From positions 328,288 to 392,287 of the forward strand of contig NZ_LWMI01000006.1 in the NCBI RefSeq assembly GCF_001640365.1: a stretch of 64,000 nucleotides of DNA, in the 5' to 3' direction. The translations under genes and the position numbers were made by a program. The DNA comes from Candidatus Arsenophonus triatominarum (GTDB lineage: Bacteria; Pseudomonadota; Gammaproteobacteria; Enterobacterales; Enterobacteriaceae). This document shows positions 41,676-52,235 of the stretch, one piece after another (the stretch's first letter is position 1; the number at the start of each line of letters is the position of its first letter). The notes under the pieces are model-generated. The model saw nothing but the letters and a program-made list of their open reading frames with translations. It was not told where the DNA came from and did no database searches.

Positions 41676-42690
41676 TCAATCTGATTATCTCGATTTTCAA
41701 TCTCTACAAGATAGCAAGCAGTCAGCCAGTTTTTTACCAGCAGAGAGTACCGCAATGCAAGCCAGTATTGCATTAGCGGAAGTACGTGCTGAGGCGCTGG
41801 AAGAGACGTTAGAGGGCTTAAGCTTAGGGCTAAACCAGGTAATGAAAAAAATTGCCGATTCAAATAAAAAGCAAAGTGCGTTATTTCATGCTGTAGAAAA
41901 ACTTTTACAGCAATTAGATGAAAAGCAACGAGGTTTTATAGAGCAGATTGCTAAACAACTGCTCTCCTTTAAAGATGTCGAAAAAATTTTACAGCAAATT
42001 CCTCAGCTTGGTTTAGATAAGGGACAGCTTATTTTTTTGTTAGCGACATTACAGGGTATGACAAGTTTAGCCTTATCTGAACGTTCGAAAATCAAAAAGT
42101 TTTTAATGTCATTGTTAGCCGAAGAAGATATTGAGTTAGCGTTAATTGCCGCTAGCCAAGGTATGACTATAGATACTTCACGTTTGCAAGCTTATCGTCA
42201 ACTCTATCAACATGCTACGCGTGGAGAAAAAGGGCTAAGTCATTGGTTTAAATTATTACAAGAACATAAAGATCGACGGCGGACTATTCAATTATTAATA
42301 CGTGCATTATCAGAGCCCCTGGTAAGTCATGAACAGTTAGATATGACTAAATTGGTAACCACGATTGACGATTTACGTCGCTTATGGCTGTTCTTAGCTT
42401 TTACTGAGCATTGTGCTTATTTATCGCGCGGACTCAATTTAGCAAACGATACCGTTGCAGAAATCAGTATTGAATTATTGGAGCAGGGTTGGATCTATCC
42501 TGAAGCATTAGCGCAGTTGATAATAAAATTGCCATTAACAACGTTGCAACGTTTAATTTTTTTACGTAAATGGCGCGAAATTATGGTGATCATGAATGAA
42601 GCTTGTTATCGCGATCCAGAGCAAAAAGAGCATATCCTGGAAGTCATGTTACAACTGCTTGAACAGTGGAATGATGAGTATGCTGTTTAA
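41665..42690 (+). CDS. sctW: T3SS gatekeeper SctW (SsaL/YopN/HrpJ family)
   Basis: SctW controls the switch from translocator to effector secretion. About 341 residues, helical, with a HrpJ-type N-terminal region (ALAEVRAEALEETLEGLS) and C-terminal X-bundle-like repeats including RDPEQKEHILEVM. ATG 41665 is well placed behind GAGGAA. GTG 41662 is the alternative. Position after sctL equals ssaL in SPI-2. Confidence 0.85.
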   Translation: MRIDQSDYLDFQSLQDSKQSASFLPAESTAMQASIALAEVRAEALEETLEGLSLGLNQVMKKIADSNKKQSALFHAVEKLLQQLDEKQRGFIEQIAKQLLSFKDVEKILQQIPQLGLDKGQLIFLLATLQGMTSLALSERSKIKKFLMSLLAEEDIELALIAASQGMTIDTSRLQAYRQLYQHATRGEKGLSHWFKLLQEHKDRRRTIQLLIRALSEPLVSHEQLDMTKLVTTIDDLRRLWLFLAFTEHCAYLSRGLNLANDTVAEISIELLEQGWIYPEALAQLIIKLPLTTLQRLIFLRKWREIMVIMNEACYRDPEQKEHILEVMLQLLEQWNDEYAV

Positions 42691-42705
42691 AGGGGAGAGG
42701 GAGAA

Positions 42706-43104
42706 ATGCGTAAAGAAGATAGTGTACTTGCCCGTTTTGGTCAACTATTAGGCCTACCCTTGGTATGGGATGGGAGTGATCAGTGCACTTTATTACTTGA
42801 TAATCAATTGATGATATCCATCTATGCCAAAGTAACTTATTGGCAGTTGTATGGTTTTTTGGGACAGATTGATGTGCAAAAAGCACATTTACTATTCATT
42901 AATTGTATGCACCACAATATGCAACTGGTTGAAAATAATGATGGTGCAGTGGGCTATGATTCAGTGCAGCAAACTTTATTATATGCAGTGAATTGGCCGG
43001 TTCCCGCGAGTGGTGAAGAGCTATTAGTCTGGTTTGAACGTGCGACAATTTGCTATGAAGCGCTTTACCGTGAGTTTAGTCAATGCCCGGAGCTAACAAT
43101 ATAG
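42706..43104 (+). CDS. Class I T3SS chaperone (CesT/SycE type)
   Basis: 132 residues, acidic, with the alternating helix-strand outline of CesT-family dimeric chaperones (start LARFGQLLGLPLVWDG, end EELLVWFERATICYEAL). Such chaperones are normally encoded next to their cargo. The next long gene encodes the 1,195-residue protein, its probable client. AGGGGAGAGGGAG upstream gives a very strong ribosome-binding site. Confidence 0.75.
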   Translation: MRKEDSVLARFGQLLGLPLVWDGSDQCTLLLDNQLMISIYAKVTYWQLYGFLGQIDVQKAHLLFINCMHHNMQLVENNDGAVGYDSVQQTLLYAVNWPVPASGEELLVWFERATICYEALYREFSQCPELTI

Positions 43105-43112
43105 GTTGTTAT

Positions 43113-43226
43113 ATGACGATTGAATTGGATAAATTTTCAAAAAAATTCGTGGACAGGCCCTTGCTTCATATCGGGTCAACAAGATCAAGGTTGTTCAAGT
43201 TTGGTGCATTCTCAAATGAGTTTTAA
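43113..43226 (+). CDS. 37-residue ORF coupled to the large T3SS-locus protein
   Basis: ATG at 43113 to TAA at 43224-43226; the stop shares its last base with the next ATG. It has basic and aromatic residues and no recognised family. It could be a leader or coupling peptide, or the displaced N-terminus of the following protein after a frameshift. Confidence 0.4.
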   Translation: MTIELDKFSKKFVDRPLLHIGSTRSRLFKFGAFSNEF

Positions 43227-46200
43227 TGACCATGTGTATAAGTACATTAGCTAAACTACCTTTTTTGAAAAATGAAAATGCGATTCGGACCTGTGTTGCA
43301 CGCCTTAATATAACAGCTCAACAGAAATTAACCGTGTTCTTACGCTCGTTAGCGGAAAGGTATGGTTTGGCTACCGGTGAACAAACATTACCTAGACTCG
43401 ATTTATCACCAAAGACACCACTGACTGCTCATAAAATAGAATTTATTCCCCAATCTATATTGTTAGCGATGAGCCAACCGCATCCAATGTCTGATAGTCA
43501 AGCTGAAGGTATAAATAATAAAGTCTTTTTACTGAACCAGTGTAGCAATGCGATAAAACGACTAGTCAATCAAGGTGGACCAGGTCATTTACCTATTCCT
43601 ACTGCAATACCTAGATTTGGTAATTGGTTTTATTTGGAAGATAAAAATATTCAAAAAGTGCAGCAAGCTATTGCTGGCTATCATAAGCTAGTTGAAAAAA
43701 ATGAATATCAAAGTACCTCTTCACGTTTGTTAGCTTTAACTGATCTATGTCACCAGGCTGATGAATTTTCTGATCTTTATAGCGAATTAAAAAGTTATCT
43801 TGATTCTTATCGGCAAGCGCTAGATGACATTGAACAATGTTGTCTGACGGTTCCTTCTTCTCAACAAGCTCATTTGACCTCATTATTGCAGCAGGTTTTA
43901 GCGCAGAAAAAGCACATTGCCACAGTTGCTGTACAGTTGGCAAAGTTACCTGAATTTTGGCAGCAGACGGTCATAGAGCGGCAGATCATTAATACCCGCT
44001 TTGAGAATTTGCCTGAGGAACTTAGGAATTTAGCCTCAGAATCGGTATTATTACTCAGTCATCAGTTAATTGAAATGTTTGATCAGGCGCCTTCAATAGA
44101 CAAATGGCAAGAACAATTAACTGAATTTTGGGCGAAGGCCGAATTACCATTACCTTCATCATCTGAACTAACAACGTTAGTGGCCATTTTGGCGATTGAA
44201 CGGCCTCAATTAGCGGGTCAAATTGCTATCCCTTTTAAACAAGAACAGGATAAAATTCAGTTTGGTGTTTATCAACATTTAATTCAGGTGCTAAAACTAA
44301 GTCAGGATCATGTAAAAAATAGCAAAATGGATCTTGAGCAACGCCTGGGAATTGATGACAAACAGAAAAATGTTCGTAGCCAAGTAGCGCTTTTGACCAA
44401 CTGGTTAAATAGAGCCGGAGAAGAGATTTATTTACATGAACAGTATCTGGTAGCGATGTTGATTGGCATTAGTGGTGAGCGTTGGATCCTACAAGATAAA
44501 ACACTTATTGCTGATGGAGCGGTGGATCTCGATGATTTAGAGATAGAGCAGGGATGTGAAACTGATATTCAGCAACTAGCAAATGAAGAAAAATGGGTTG
44601 CTTTGGCCAGAAAAGCGCTCATTGCACAAGATAAAGTCTATAGATTTGAAGAATTGTATGATAGCGAAAGTGGCCAACCTGCCATAAATTTCCATTGTGA
44701 TGTAAAACAACGTGTGTTGCCATCTAGATTAATGGCATCGCCTGAGCGATATTTGCCTTTTTTAACTGAAAAAATGGCGACATTAACCGATTATCACGCT
44801 GCATTACAATCTTTGACTGAAAGATTAAATGTATACAAAGTACGCAGCCGTTTTGAAGAAGAATTAAAACAAATTAGCGAGCAGATGCAGCATTTACGTT
44901 TATTACAGGAAGCGGCAATGGTTTGGCAAAGTGTTAAACAGCAATATCAGCAACAAGACCAATATGTTGCTCAGTTGCAAAAATTGCAAGATATAACCAT
45001 TCAGCAAGTAAGGGAGCTTAATAAACAAGGTTATCTGGCTTTTTTACCTCAGTTACGGCAACTTGATTTAGCTATCTATGATCTTAGTCTACAAGAACAA
45101 AGGCTGACAGAAGAACTGTCGATGCGGGCATCATATTTAGACGATCGCTTTGGCGATAAGAGCTGGCAGGAGAATAAGGAATTACAAGCTGACTCGGAGG
45201 TTAAAGAGTATCTATCGAAGGCGAGTGAATTACAAGAAATTGAACAAGGAATTGTCGTGCTAGATGAAGAGTATCAGGCTGCTTTGCTATTTCTGGTTCG
45301 TTTTGATAGACAGGCAAATAAAATGGGCGGATATCCAGAGCAGGGTGATTACTATAATGTTCAAGCATGGCAGCATTGGGTGGTGCAAAATATTACCGGA
45401 GATTGGGGAGGATGGTTAGGCGAATTTAGACCTGATTTGCGAACCTTAATTTTACAGCACCAACTAGCAAAAAATGGCATGCATACATTGACAGAGGCTT
45501 ATCAAGCGCTATTGCAAGTACTTAATCCCTCTCGACTTGCCGACGCACTAGATACAGATAAGTATCAGGGAGTTTCAGCGGCATTTAGTGGTTTTCATCG
45601 TTGGGTAATAGCACATCCGATGGAATCACAAACACTAGCCAAGGATATTACCCATGCTTATCAAATTATTAGCGCTAATAGTGGTTGGTTCGGTGCCGAA
45701 CTAGCGGCTGCTGTTAGTTCTGTTTGGCAAAGTGCGACGGTAGAAAATCAAGTTAAAGATATTCTTCTGGGTACCCGAGAGCTACTCCCCTTACAGCCAT
45801 CATATTCAATGACGCCTGAAGTGATTGCGCTATTACATTTTACCCATTTATTACCTTATCTTGCCGGTAGTCTCAAAGGTGGTGTCCAAAGTGGTTTAGT
45901 CAGTTCACTGGCACCGTTTTTTGCTACCGGTTGGATAACCAGTATGATAGGCGGCTTTGTTCAAACTTGGGCGGAACAGAAAATAATAGCCTCAACAATA
46001 TCAGCGCATTGTAATACTGAAGTGATGGTTAACGCATTGATGCTCGGCATTCGTGAACAGGGTAGTTTTCAAGATCGAGCTACTTCGGCAGTCAGTTATA
46101 TGATGAAACGCCAGTTACTGCAAGATATTGGTAACTTGGCTCGTGATTGTTTTGAAACTAATAAAATCGGAACTTTTCGTCGTTGGTGGCAGGATACCAC

Positions 46201-46813
46201 TAATTTTTGGCGGCAAATGAATGTTAAAGCAAAATTATTTAGTATCGCGGCAATTGCCGGTACAGCAGCTATTTCTGCTACCGTTGCAGCTGCTATGGTG
46301 TTATTCACACTAGGAACAGGCGGAGTAGGGTTAGTGGTTTTAGGCTTAGGTGCATTGTTAGCCGCTACAGTAGGTGGTTACTTTGGCTATAGTGGGTTAA
46401 GTTTACTAAAAAATAGCAACTTCCTAGGTTTTCGTCAGGCATATGAATTTGCGCAAGATAACATGACCGAACAGCGTATCCAAGAAGCGTTACAGCGATT
46501 TGTCGACAAGCAATATCAGGGTAAAACTGTTGCTAAACATTTAGATATTCAGTTAGTCGATATTGAAAAATATATTTCACTTAAGCAGGTAGCAGAGCAG
46601 GATCAGGCGCAATTTTTTGTGCGCCAACTGGAAAACTGGGGGAATGAAACACAGCAGCAATTAGCCCGCAATCAGCAAAAAGCGCGAGCTGAATTACTGG
46701 CTACGGTTGCACAACAATTAGACGGTTGGCAAGAGCTAGATGGTCAGGAATTGACAAAGTGTTTAGATGAAATTGATGAGGCACTTGTCCAATCTAAACT
46801 TGTTGTCGACTGA
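43226..46813 (+). CDS. Large T3SS-locus protein, 1,195 residues, unrecognised
   Basis: Uninterrupted frame inside the T3SS operon, between a CesT-type chaperone and the SsaM-like gene. There is no signal peptide. Much of it is helical and Gln-rich, with coiled-coil-like stretches near residues 540-620. Two hydrophobic regions occur late: about residues 864-915 (amphipathic to hydrophobic) and a Gly/Ala-rich pair of membrane-spanning candidates at about 1005-1065 with LGTGGVGLVVLGLGALLAA. This is the layout of a secreted, membrane-inserting protein, so a translocator-like or effector role is a reasonable guess. SctE translocators are usually much shorter. I do not recognise the family. ATG 43226 follows a TGA in the same frame at 43217, so the start is bounded. 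Confidence 0.8.
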   Translation: MTMCISTLAKLPFLKNENAIRTCVARLNITAQQKLTVFLRSLAERYGLATGEQTLPRLDLSPKTPLTAHKIEFIPQSILLAMSQPHPMSDSQAEGINNKVFLLNQCSNAIKRLVNQGGPGHLPIPTAIPRFGNWFYLEDKNIQKVQQAIAGYHKLVEKNEYQSTSSRLLALTDLCHQADEFSDLYSELKSYLDSYRQALDDIEQCCLTVPSSQQAHLTSLLQQVLAQKKHIATVAVQLAKLPEFWQQTVIERQIINTRFENLPEELRNLASESVLLLSHQLIEMFDQAPSIDKWQEQLTEFWAKAELPLPSSSELTTLVAILAIERPQLAGQIAIPFKQEQDKIQFGVYQHLIQVLKLSQDHVKNSKMDLEQRLGIDDKQKNVRSQVALLTNWLNRAGEEIYLHEQYLVAMLIGISGERWILQDKTLIADGAVDLDDLEIEQGCETDIQQLANEEKWVALARKALIAQDKVYRFEELYDSESGQPAINFHCDVKQRVLPSRLMASPERYLPFLTEKMATLTDYHAALQSLTERLNVYKVRSRFEEELKQISEQMQHLRLLQEAAMVWQSVKQQYQQQDQYVAQLQKLQDITIQQVRELNKQGYLAFLPQLRQLDLAIYDLSLQEQRLTEELSMRASYLDDRFGDKSWQENKELQADSEVKEYLSKASELQEIEQGIVVLDEEYQAALLFLVRFDRQANKMGGYPEQGDYYNVQAWQHWVVQNITGDWGGWLGEFRPDLRTLILQHQLAKNGMHTLTEAYQALLQVLNPSRLADALDTDKYQGVSAAFSGFHRWVIAHPMESQTLAKDITHAYQIISANSGWFGAELAAAVSSVWQSATVENQVKDILLGTRELLPLQPSYSMTPEVIALLHFTHLLPYLAGSLKGGVQSGLVSSLAPFFATGWITSMIGGFVQTWAEQKIIASTISAHCNTEVMVNALMLGIREQGSFQDRATSAVSYMMKRQLLQDIGNLARDCFETNKIGTFRRWWQDTTNFWRQMNVKAKLFSIAAIAGTAAISATVAAAMVLFTLGTGGVGLVVLGLGALLAATVGGYFGYSGLSLLKNSNFLGFRQAYEFAQDNMTEQRIQEALQRFVDKQYQGKTVAKHLDIQLVDIEKYISLKQVAEQDQAQFFVRQLENWGNETQQQLARNQQKARAELLATVAQQLDGWQELDGQELTKCLDEIDEALVQSKLVVD

Positions 46814-47060
46814 TTTTATCAGCCGAATATAAAGGTCATTTAACTGCCTGAAGTCATTATAGATTAAGGTAATTTAGAATAACTTATTGATTTAATTAAA
46901 CCAATTGCGCTGTATTGATCATTGTATTGTGGCTGTAAATATTTTTTTGTTAATTTTAACCTTGTTGGCGAAAAATTCATTTTACTTGCCGTGAGGTTAT
47001 TTCAGGTATTTACCGGATACGAAGCCAGAGCTTCCTTTAGCATGCTTAATGAATAGTAAA
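46814..47060. other. Gap between the large protein and IS4-type copy 3
   Basis: 247 AT-rich bases, no coding frame or clear terminator. Without the IS the gap to the SsaM-like gene would be about 260 bases, long for this tightly packed operon, so a second promoter could lie here. Confidence 0.4.
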
Positions 47061-48122
47061 CACGAGTTTCGCAATCTCCAAAAAAGAAGTATAAATTTAA
47101 AAACAAGAAAAAATTAGGGTGTTCATATTTTGTCCGGTTATCCATGCATTAAAAATATCTATAAAACATTCTTACAAGTAAGCAGTGTAAGATACTCTGG
47201 TTTGGCGTTATCAGAAGTAAGCCCATCGCCTTTATCTCATGACACTATTAGTCGATGGCTAAAAAGTAGATGTTTTCGACCTAAAGACCTATGGCGATTA
47301 GTTCAACCTTCTATAGACAAAAAAAGCCCTTGCGTACTAATTGCTGATGATACATTGATTGCCAAAACACGTAGTAAAAAAATAGAGATGGTCTATTATC
47401 AATATTCAGGTAATGAACATGATGTTATTGCTGGCATAGGTTTAGTTAATTTACTTTGGCATAATCTAACAACTGTTGGATCAATTCCTATTGATTATCG
47501 TATTTATGATAAAGATTCTGATGAAAAAACAAAAAACACGCACTTTTCCGAAATGCTCGCTCTTGCTAAAAAAAGAGGGATCATAGCAGAAGCGGTAGTG
47601 ATGGATGCCTGGTATTCTAGCCTGGATAATCTGGAATCAATTCGCTCTCATGGTTGGGTCTGGGTAACCACGCTGAGGAAAAACAGGATTGTTAACCATA
47701 ACAAACAACTGAACAAGTTAGACATCTCAAAAGAAGGAATTCCAATACATTTACGAGGCTACGGTTGGGTGACAGTTTTCAAATTTACAGCCAAAAACGG
47801 CCGTATTGATTACAGAGTAACAAACAAAGAGAATCCCACCCGTCAATACGTCAAATCTATCATGGATGCCCATTGGTCTGTTGAAGTTTATCATCGAGAA
47901 GTTAAACAAAATTGTGGTATTGAACGCTGTCAGGCTCGCACGAGCCGAGCGCAAAGAAATCATATTTTTCTCGCAATTTCTGCGTGGTTTGAACAACATA
48001 AACGTCGTATATTTGAAAAAATAACCCTTTATCAACAAAATTGGGACGTAATCAAAAATGCTATTACTGAGCACATCCGTGTTTTATTAGCGTACCCAAA
48101 TTAGTTTTGTGCGAAACTCGTG
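47061..48122 (+). mobile_element. IS4-superfamily element, copy 3
   Basis: 1,062 bp, same ends as copy 1, duplication GTAAA at 47056-47060 and 48123-48127. It sits inside the T3SS operon 16 bases before the SsaM-like start and may be polar on ssaM-sctV-sctN-sctO-sctP. Confidence 0.95.
47130..48104 (+). CDS. IS4-superfamily DDE transposase
   Basis: 324 residues, TTG start, uninterrupted, differing from the copy at 28959 at scattered positions. Catalytic candidates LIADDTLIAK, VVMDAWYSS and VEVYHREVKQ are conserved. Confidence 0.9.
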   Translation: MSGYPCIKNIYKTFLQVSSVRYSGLALSEVSPSPLSHDTISRWLKSRCFRPKDLWRLVQPSIDKKSPCVLIADDTLIAKTRSKKIEMVYYQYSGNEHDVIAGIGLVNLLWHNLTTVGSIPIDYRIYDKDSDEKTKNTHFSEMLALAKKRGIIAEAVVMDAWYSSLDNLESIRSHGWVWVTTLRKNRIVNHNKQLNKLDISKEGIPIHLRGYGWVTVFKFTAKNGRIDYRVTNKENPTRQYVKSIMDAHWSVEVYHREVKQNCGIERCQARTSRAQRNHIFLAISAWFEQHKRRIFEKITLYQQNWDVIKNAITEHIRVLLAYPN

Positions 48123-48138
48123 GTAAAGAGGGAAGATA

Positions 48139-48498
48139 ATGAAATTGCAACTGGCTCGTAATCTTGAACATTTTTTCTCTTTGTTCAATCACAGAATAGT
48201 CGAAATTTCAACGGCAATTGAGTGCCACTGGCCACCTTTTGGTCTACGTATTGAAATTATTGAAGAACGTTTTCTTATAACCAGTTGGTTGTTAAAAGAG
48301 GGTGATTTTGATCTCTTGTCAGCATTAAAACTTAATCAACCAGAGCGGTTTTGGGGGATCCCGCAGCGAGTATTTATTATTCGCCACCGACCCTATGTGA
48401 GCGCATGGTGCCCAAAAGAGAGTGATGGTCTTTTTTTGTTTCGTTTGTGTCAAAGACAGCGTCAATTTCTTTCTCAGTTACCTAAAGGAGCCGCCTGA
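48139..48498 (+). CDS. ssaM: SsaM-like T3SS regulator
   Basis: 119 residues. The middle GIPQRVFIIR and the C-terminal FRLCQRQRQFLSQ match the pattern of SPI-2 SsaM (similar size), which partners SpiC and SsaL in ordering translocator and effector secretion. Position directly before sctV is the same as in SPI-2. ATG 48139 behind AGGGAAG. Confidence 0.75.
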   Translation: MKLQLARNLEHFFSLFNHRIVEISTAIECHWPPFGLRIEIIEERFLITSWLLKEGDFDLLSALKLNQPERFWGIPQRVFIIRHRPYVSAWCPKESDGLFLFRLCQRQRQFLSQLPKGAA

Positions 48499-48500
48499 TA

Positions 48501-50534
48501 ATGTCAATCACTCGTTGGCTATCTCAAATTGCAGGACGTCAAGATATTATCCTTAGCGCTATGTTAATGTTGTCAGTATTCATGATGATTTTGCCGCTGC
48601 CAACCCCCTTAATTGACGTATTAATCGCGATCAATTTAGGGTTGTCGATCATTTTATTTATGATGGCAATCTATATTCGTGATCCGCTTGACTTCTCTGC
48701 CTTTCCATCCATGTTGCTGATTACCACATTGTATCGTTTAGCATTGACTATCAGTACTAGCCGTCTGATCTTATTACAACATGATGCCGGTGAGATAGTG
48801 TATACCTTTGGTAATTTTGTGGTTGGTGGTAATCTTGGGGTTGGTATCATTATTTTTGCCATTATCACTATCGTACAGTTCATTGTTATTACTAAAGGCT
48901 CTGAACGTGTGGCCGAAGTGAGTGCCCGATTTTCTCTCGATGGTATGCCTGGCAGGCAGATGAGTATTGATGGTGACATGCGGGCAGGTATTATTGATGC
49001 AACTGAAGCCAAACGCCAAAGAGCATTGGTACAAAAGGAAAGCCAGCTTTATGGTGCCATGGATGGCGCGATGAAATTTGTCAAAGGGGATGCCATTGCC
49101 AGCGTGATTGTCATTTTGGCCAATATCTGTGGTGGCATTGGCATTGGTGTGTTGCAACATAATATGTCGGCAACGGAAGCATTGAATACTTATGCTATTT
49201 TATCAGTAGGAGATGGATTAATTGCGCAGATACCGTCATTGCTTATTTCAATCACCGCAGGATTAATTGTTACTCGAGTACCTGGAGAGAAAAAGAATAA
49301 TCTGGCTGGTGATTTAGTACAACAGATAATCAGTCAACCTATGTCATTGCAACTGACTGCTGGTATTTTATTGGTTTTTGCTATCATCCCTGGTTTTCCT
49401 TGGTTTGTATTTGGTCCATTAGCCTTGATGCTATTTGGTTGTTCTTATTGGATGAAACGTAACGCCAAAGTGAAAAAAGGATCAGGTCAGGTTTATTCCT
49501 CTGCCGACAATGGAACGGAACAGGGATCACGAGAGATGACACCAGGCACAATACCGCTGTTAGTCATTATTGGCCAACAGCTAATGACCGAGACGATGGC
49601 TGACAAAATACAAAATTTACGTTGGCAATTATTTGAAAAATTAGGCTTACCTTTACCTGAAATACAGTTGCAGGTCGATACAAAAAAGACAAACACATTA
49701 CAAATACTGTTATATCAAGAACCTGTCTTAAAGACAGAGATAGATCCAGCGGCAATTTTATTAACTCAACCAATAGATTTACCTCAAATACGCCAGGAGC
49801 AATTGATTTTTAATCATCAAACAATCTATTGGTTAGCGGATGATAATCAATCATTGCCACCAGCGGCCGGTTATAGGGGAGTAGAAATTGTCACCTATTT
49901 GCTAGAAAAAGTCATTTATCACTTTGGCAAAGCGTTTTTAGGTATACAGGAAACGCGCTATTTGATGGATGCGATGGAGATGCGCTATGCCGAATTAGTG
50001 AAGGAATTACAGCGCTTACTGCCCATTAGTAAAGTGACTGACATTTTACAACGTTTAGTTGAAGAACAAATTTCTATTCGTGATTTAAGAACCATTTTCG
50101 AAACGCTGATTGAATGGGGTTCGAAAGAAAAAGATACGGTAATGTTGACCGAGTATGTTCGGGTTTCACTTCGCCGTCATATTCGTCGGCGCTTTACTAG
50201 CGAAGAGGGCTGGATCCCAATGTTGTTAGTCGGTGATGGGATTGAAAATAGTATTCGAGAATCTATTCGCCAATCAGCGATAGGATCTTATTGTGCCCTT
50301 GAACCTGCGCAAGAGCAGCAGATCATTGCTGCCATAAAACAAAAATTACCCACTCAGGTCGCTTGTGTTGTACTAACTTCACTGGATGTACGTCGTTATC
50401 TACGCAAAATTATCGAGCCAGCATTGACATCCACCGCCGTACTTTCATTCCAAGAAATTGGTGAAGATGCCAATATTAAAGTCCTGGCCCAAGTTGATAT
50501 TACCGGGGAGAAATTGGATGCGCTCACTGGATAA
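48501..50534 (+). CDS. sctV: T3SS export gate protein SctV
   Basis: SctV forms the nonameric export gate. At 677 residues it has about eight membrane segments in the first 310 and a large cytoplasmic domain. The conserved FHIPEP-type stretches are present ([51 protein letters not shown]). Overlaps sctN by 17 bases. Closest in order and length to SsaV. Confidence 0.97.
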
Positions 50535-51831
50535 AGCAAAGATCACTCAAGCGATGGCCACCCCGCTATTTCAGCCATTGACGGATATTCTCCCTTATCG
50601 ATGTTTTGGCAAGGTACAGGAAGTATTCACTAATTTGGTTAAAGTGACACTGCCAGGCGCTAAGCAAGGTGAATTATGCCTGATTGATAATCGGCTAGCT
50701 GCAGAGGTCATTACCATCAAAGCGCAAGAAGCTTGGTTATCACCGTTTGACGCTACCATCGGGTTAGTGGCCGGCGCTTGTGTTGAACGTTTGGGTCATG
50801 GTCATCGAGTGCGGGTAGGAGAGCATTTATTAGGTGGCATTGTAGATGGCTTAGGGCGGCCGTTAGAAAAAATGCCGAACGCGGGTGAATGGCGTAGTAA
50901 TCATAACGCGGCTCCTGATCCCTTAACACGTCAGTTAATTAGTGAAGTTTTGCCAACCGGCATCAAAGCGATAGATGGTATTTTGACGCTGGGTGTTGGT
51001 CAAAGGATCGGTATTTTTGCCGCCGCTGGTGGTGGCAAAAGTACGCTACTTGGTATGTTAGCGCGAGGTTGTGAAGCCGATGTGGTTGTATTGGCTTTGG
51101 TTGGCGAACGTGGACGTGAAGTGCGTGAATTTCTCGATAACCATTTACCGGCTTCAGCTCGAAAAAAAACCATATTAGTTGTCTCCACCTCCGATCGTCC
51201 GCCATTAGAGCGAATGAAAGCTTCTTTGACAGCAACCACCATTGCTGAATATTTTCGTGATCAAGGTAAACGGGTTTTGTTGATGGTTGATTCATTGACC
51301 CGTTTTGCGCGTGCGGCACGGGAAATTGGTTTAGCCGCCGGAGAACCACCGGTTGCTAATGGCTTTCCGCCTAGTGTGTTTGTTCATATGGCCGCTTTAC
51401 TAGAGCGGACGGGGTCGGCTAAGGTTGGTAGTATTAGTGCTATTTATACCGTGTTGGTGGAAGGTGACAATATGAATGAACCTGTCGCTGATGAGGTTCG
51501 TTCTATTTTAGATGGACATATTGTTTTATCTCGCCAATTAGCTGCCGCAGGACATTTTCCCGCTATTGACGTGAACGCCAGTGTTAGCCGAGTTATGGAT
51601 AATATTGTTAGTAAAGCACATAGCCTACATGCGCGTCGTTTAAGGCAATTGCGAGCACTTTTTCAAGATGTTCAACTATTAATTCGTGTTGGGGAATATC
51701 AATCAGGACAAGATAAAGATACCGATGAAGCAATTAAAAAAAATCAACCAATTAATCAATTTCTTCGGCAAGGTTACGATGAATTAGTTTCATTCGATCA
51801 GACGATAGAAGATCTTAGCCAACTGGTTTAG
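50518..51831 (+). CDS. sctN: T3SS ATPase SctN
   Basis: SctN is the hexameric ATPase that unfolds and detaches chaperones from substrates. 437 residues from ATG 50518, chosen because earlier in-frame starts lie deep in sctV. P-loop AAAGGGKST near residue 168, [11 protein letters not shown], Walker [15 protein letters not shown] near residue 256, and the [17 protein letters not shown] motif (here GDNMNEP). Intact. Confidence 0.97.
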
Positions 51832-51836
51832 CGTAT

Positions 51837-52235
51837 ATGAAAAATCAATTTTCTGACTCTGAGCAAGTTATTATTAAAAAATTATTGCAATTACGACAGC
51901 AGCGAGAAATAAGCTTGCAATCTCAAAGGCAACGAGTTCAGCGTGAGCAGCAAGCGCTGCAGGCAACCATTACCGAGTTGGAACAACAACGGATGAAATT
52001 TTGGCATGATTTAGCGACGCCTTCATTACCAAATGAGACCATTTCCCGTGACCAACTAGCGTTATTTAAACAATCTATGCGTGAAGTTTATCTTGCAGAG
52101 CGGGCACTAAAAGAGCGTATCGATCAATTACGTGAGATGATCGTTGGACTAGAGAGCCAAAAGGAGCAACTAGCGAAACAGCGTCTGGTAATGATTAAAA
52201 ATCAAGAAAAACTGAAAGAGGTGATGAATGACTAA
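51837..52235 (+). CDS. sctO: T3SS central stalk protein SctO
   Basis: 132 residues forming almost entirely a charged two-helix coiled coil (Gln/Glu/Arg-rich), the usual SctO (YscO/SsaO) architecture that fits into the ATPase ring. Directly after sctN, overlaps sctP by 8 bases. Confidence 0.85.
   Translation: MKNQFSDSEQVIIKKLLQLRQQREISLQSQRQRVQREQQALQATITELEQQRMKFWHDLATPSLPNETISRDQLALFKQSMREVYLAERALKERIDQLREMIVGLESQKEQLAKQRLVMIKNQEKLKEVMND

Noticed and set aside
41078..41863. Long minus-strand frame opposite sctL and sctW
   Set aside because: Cys/Ser-rich antisense shadow of well-supported T3SS genes.
48774..49160. Minus-strand frame opposite sctV
   Set aside because: Antisense shadow; His/Asn-rich composition, no start signal.
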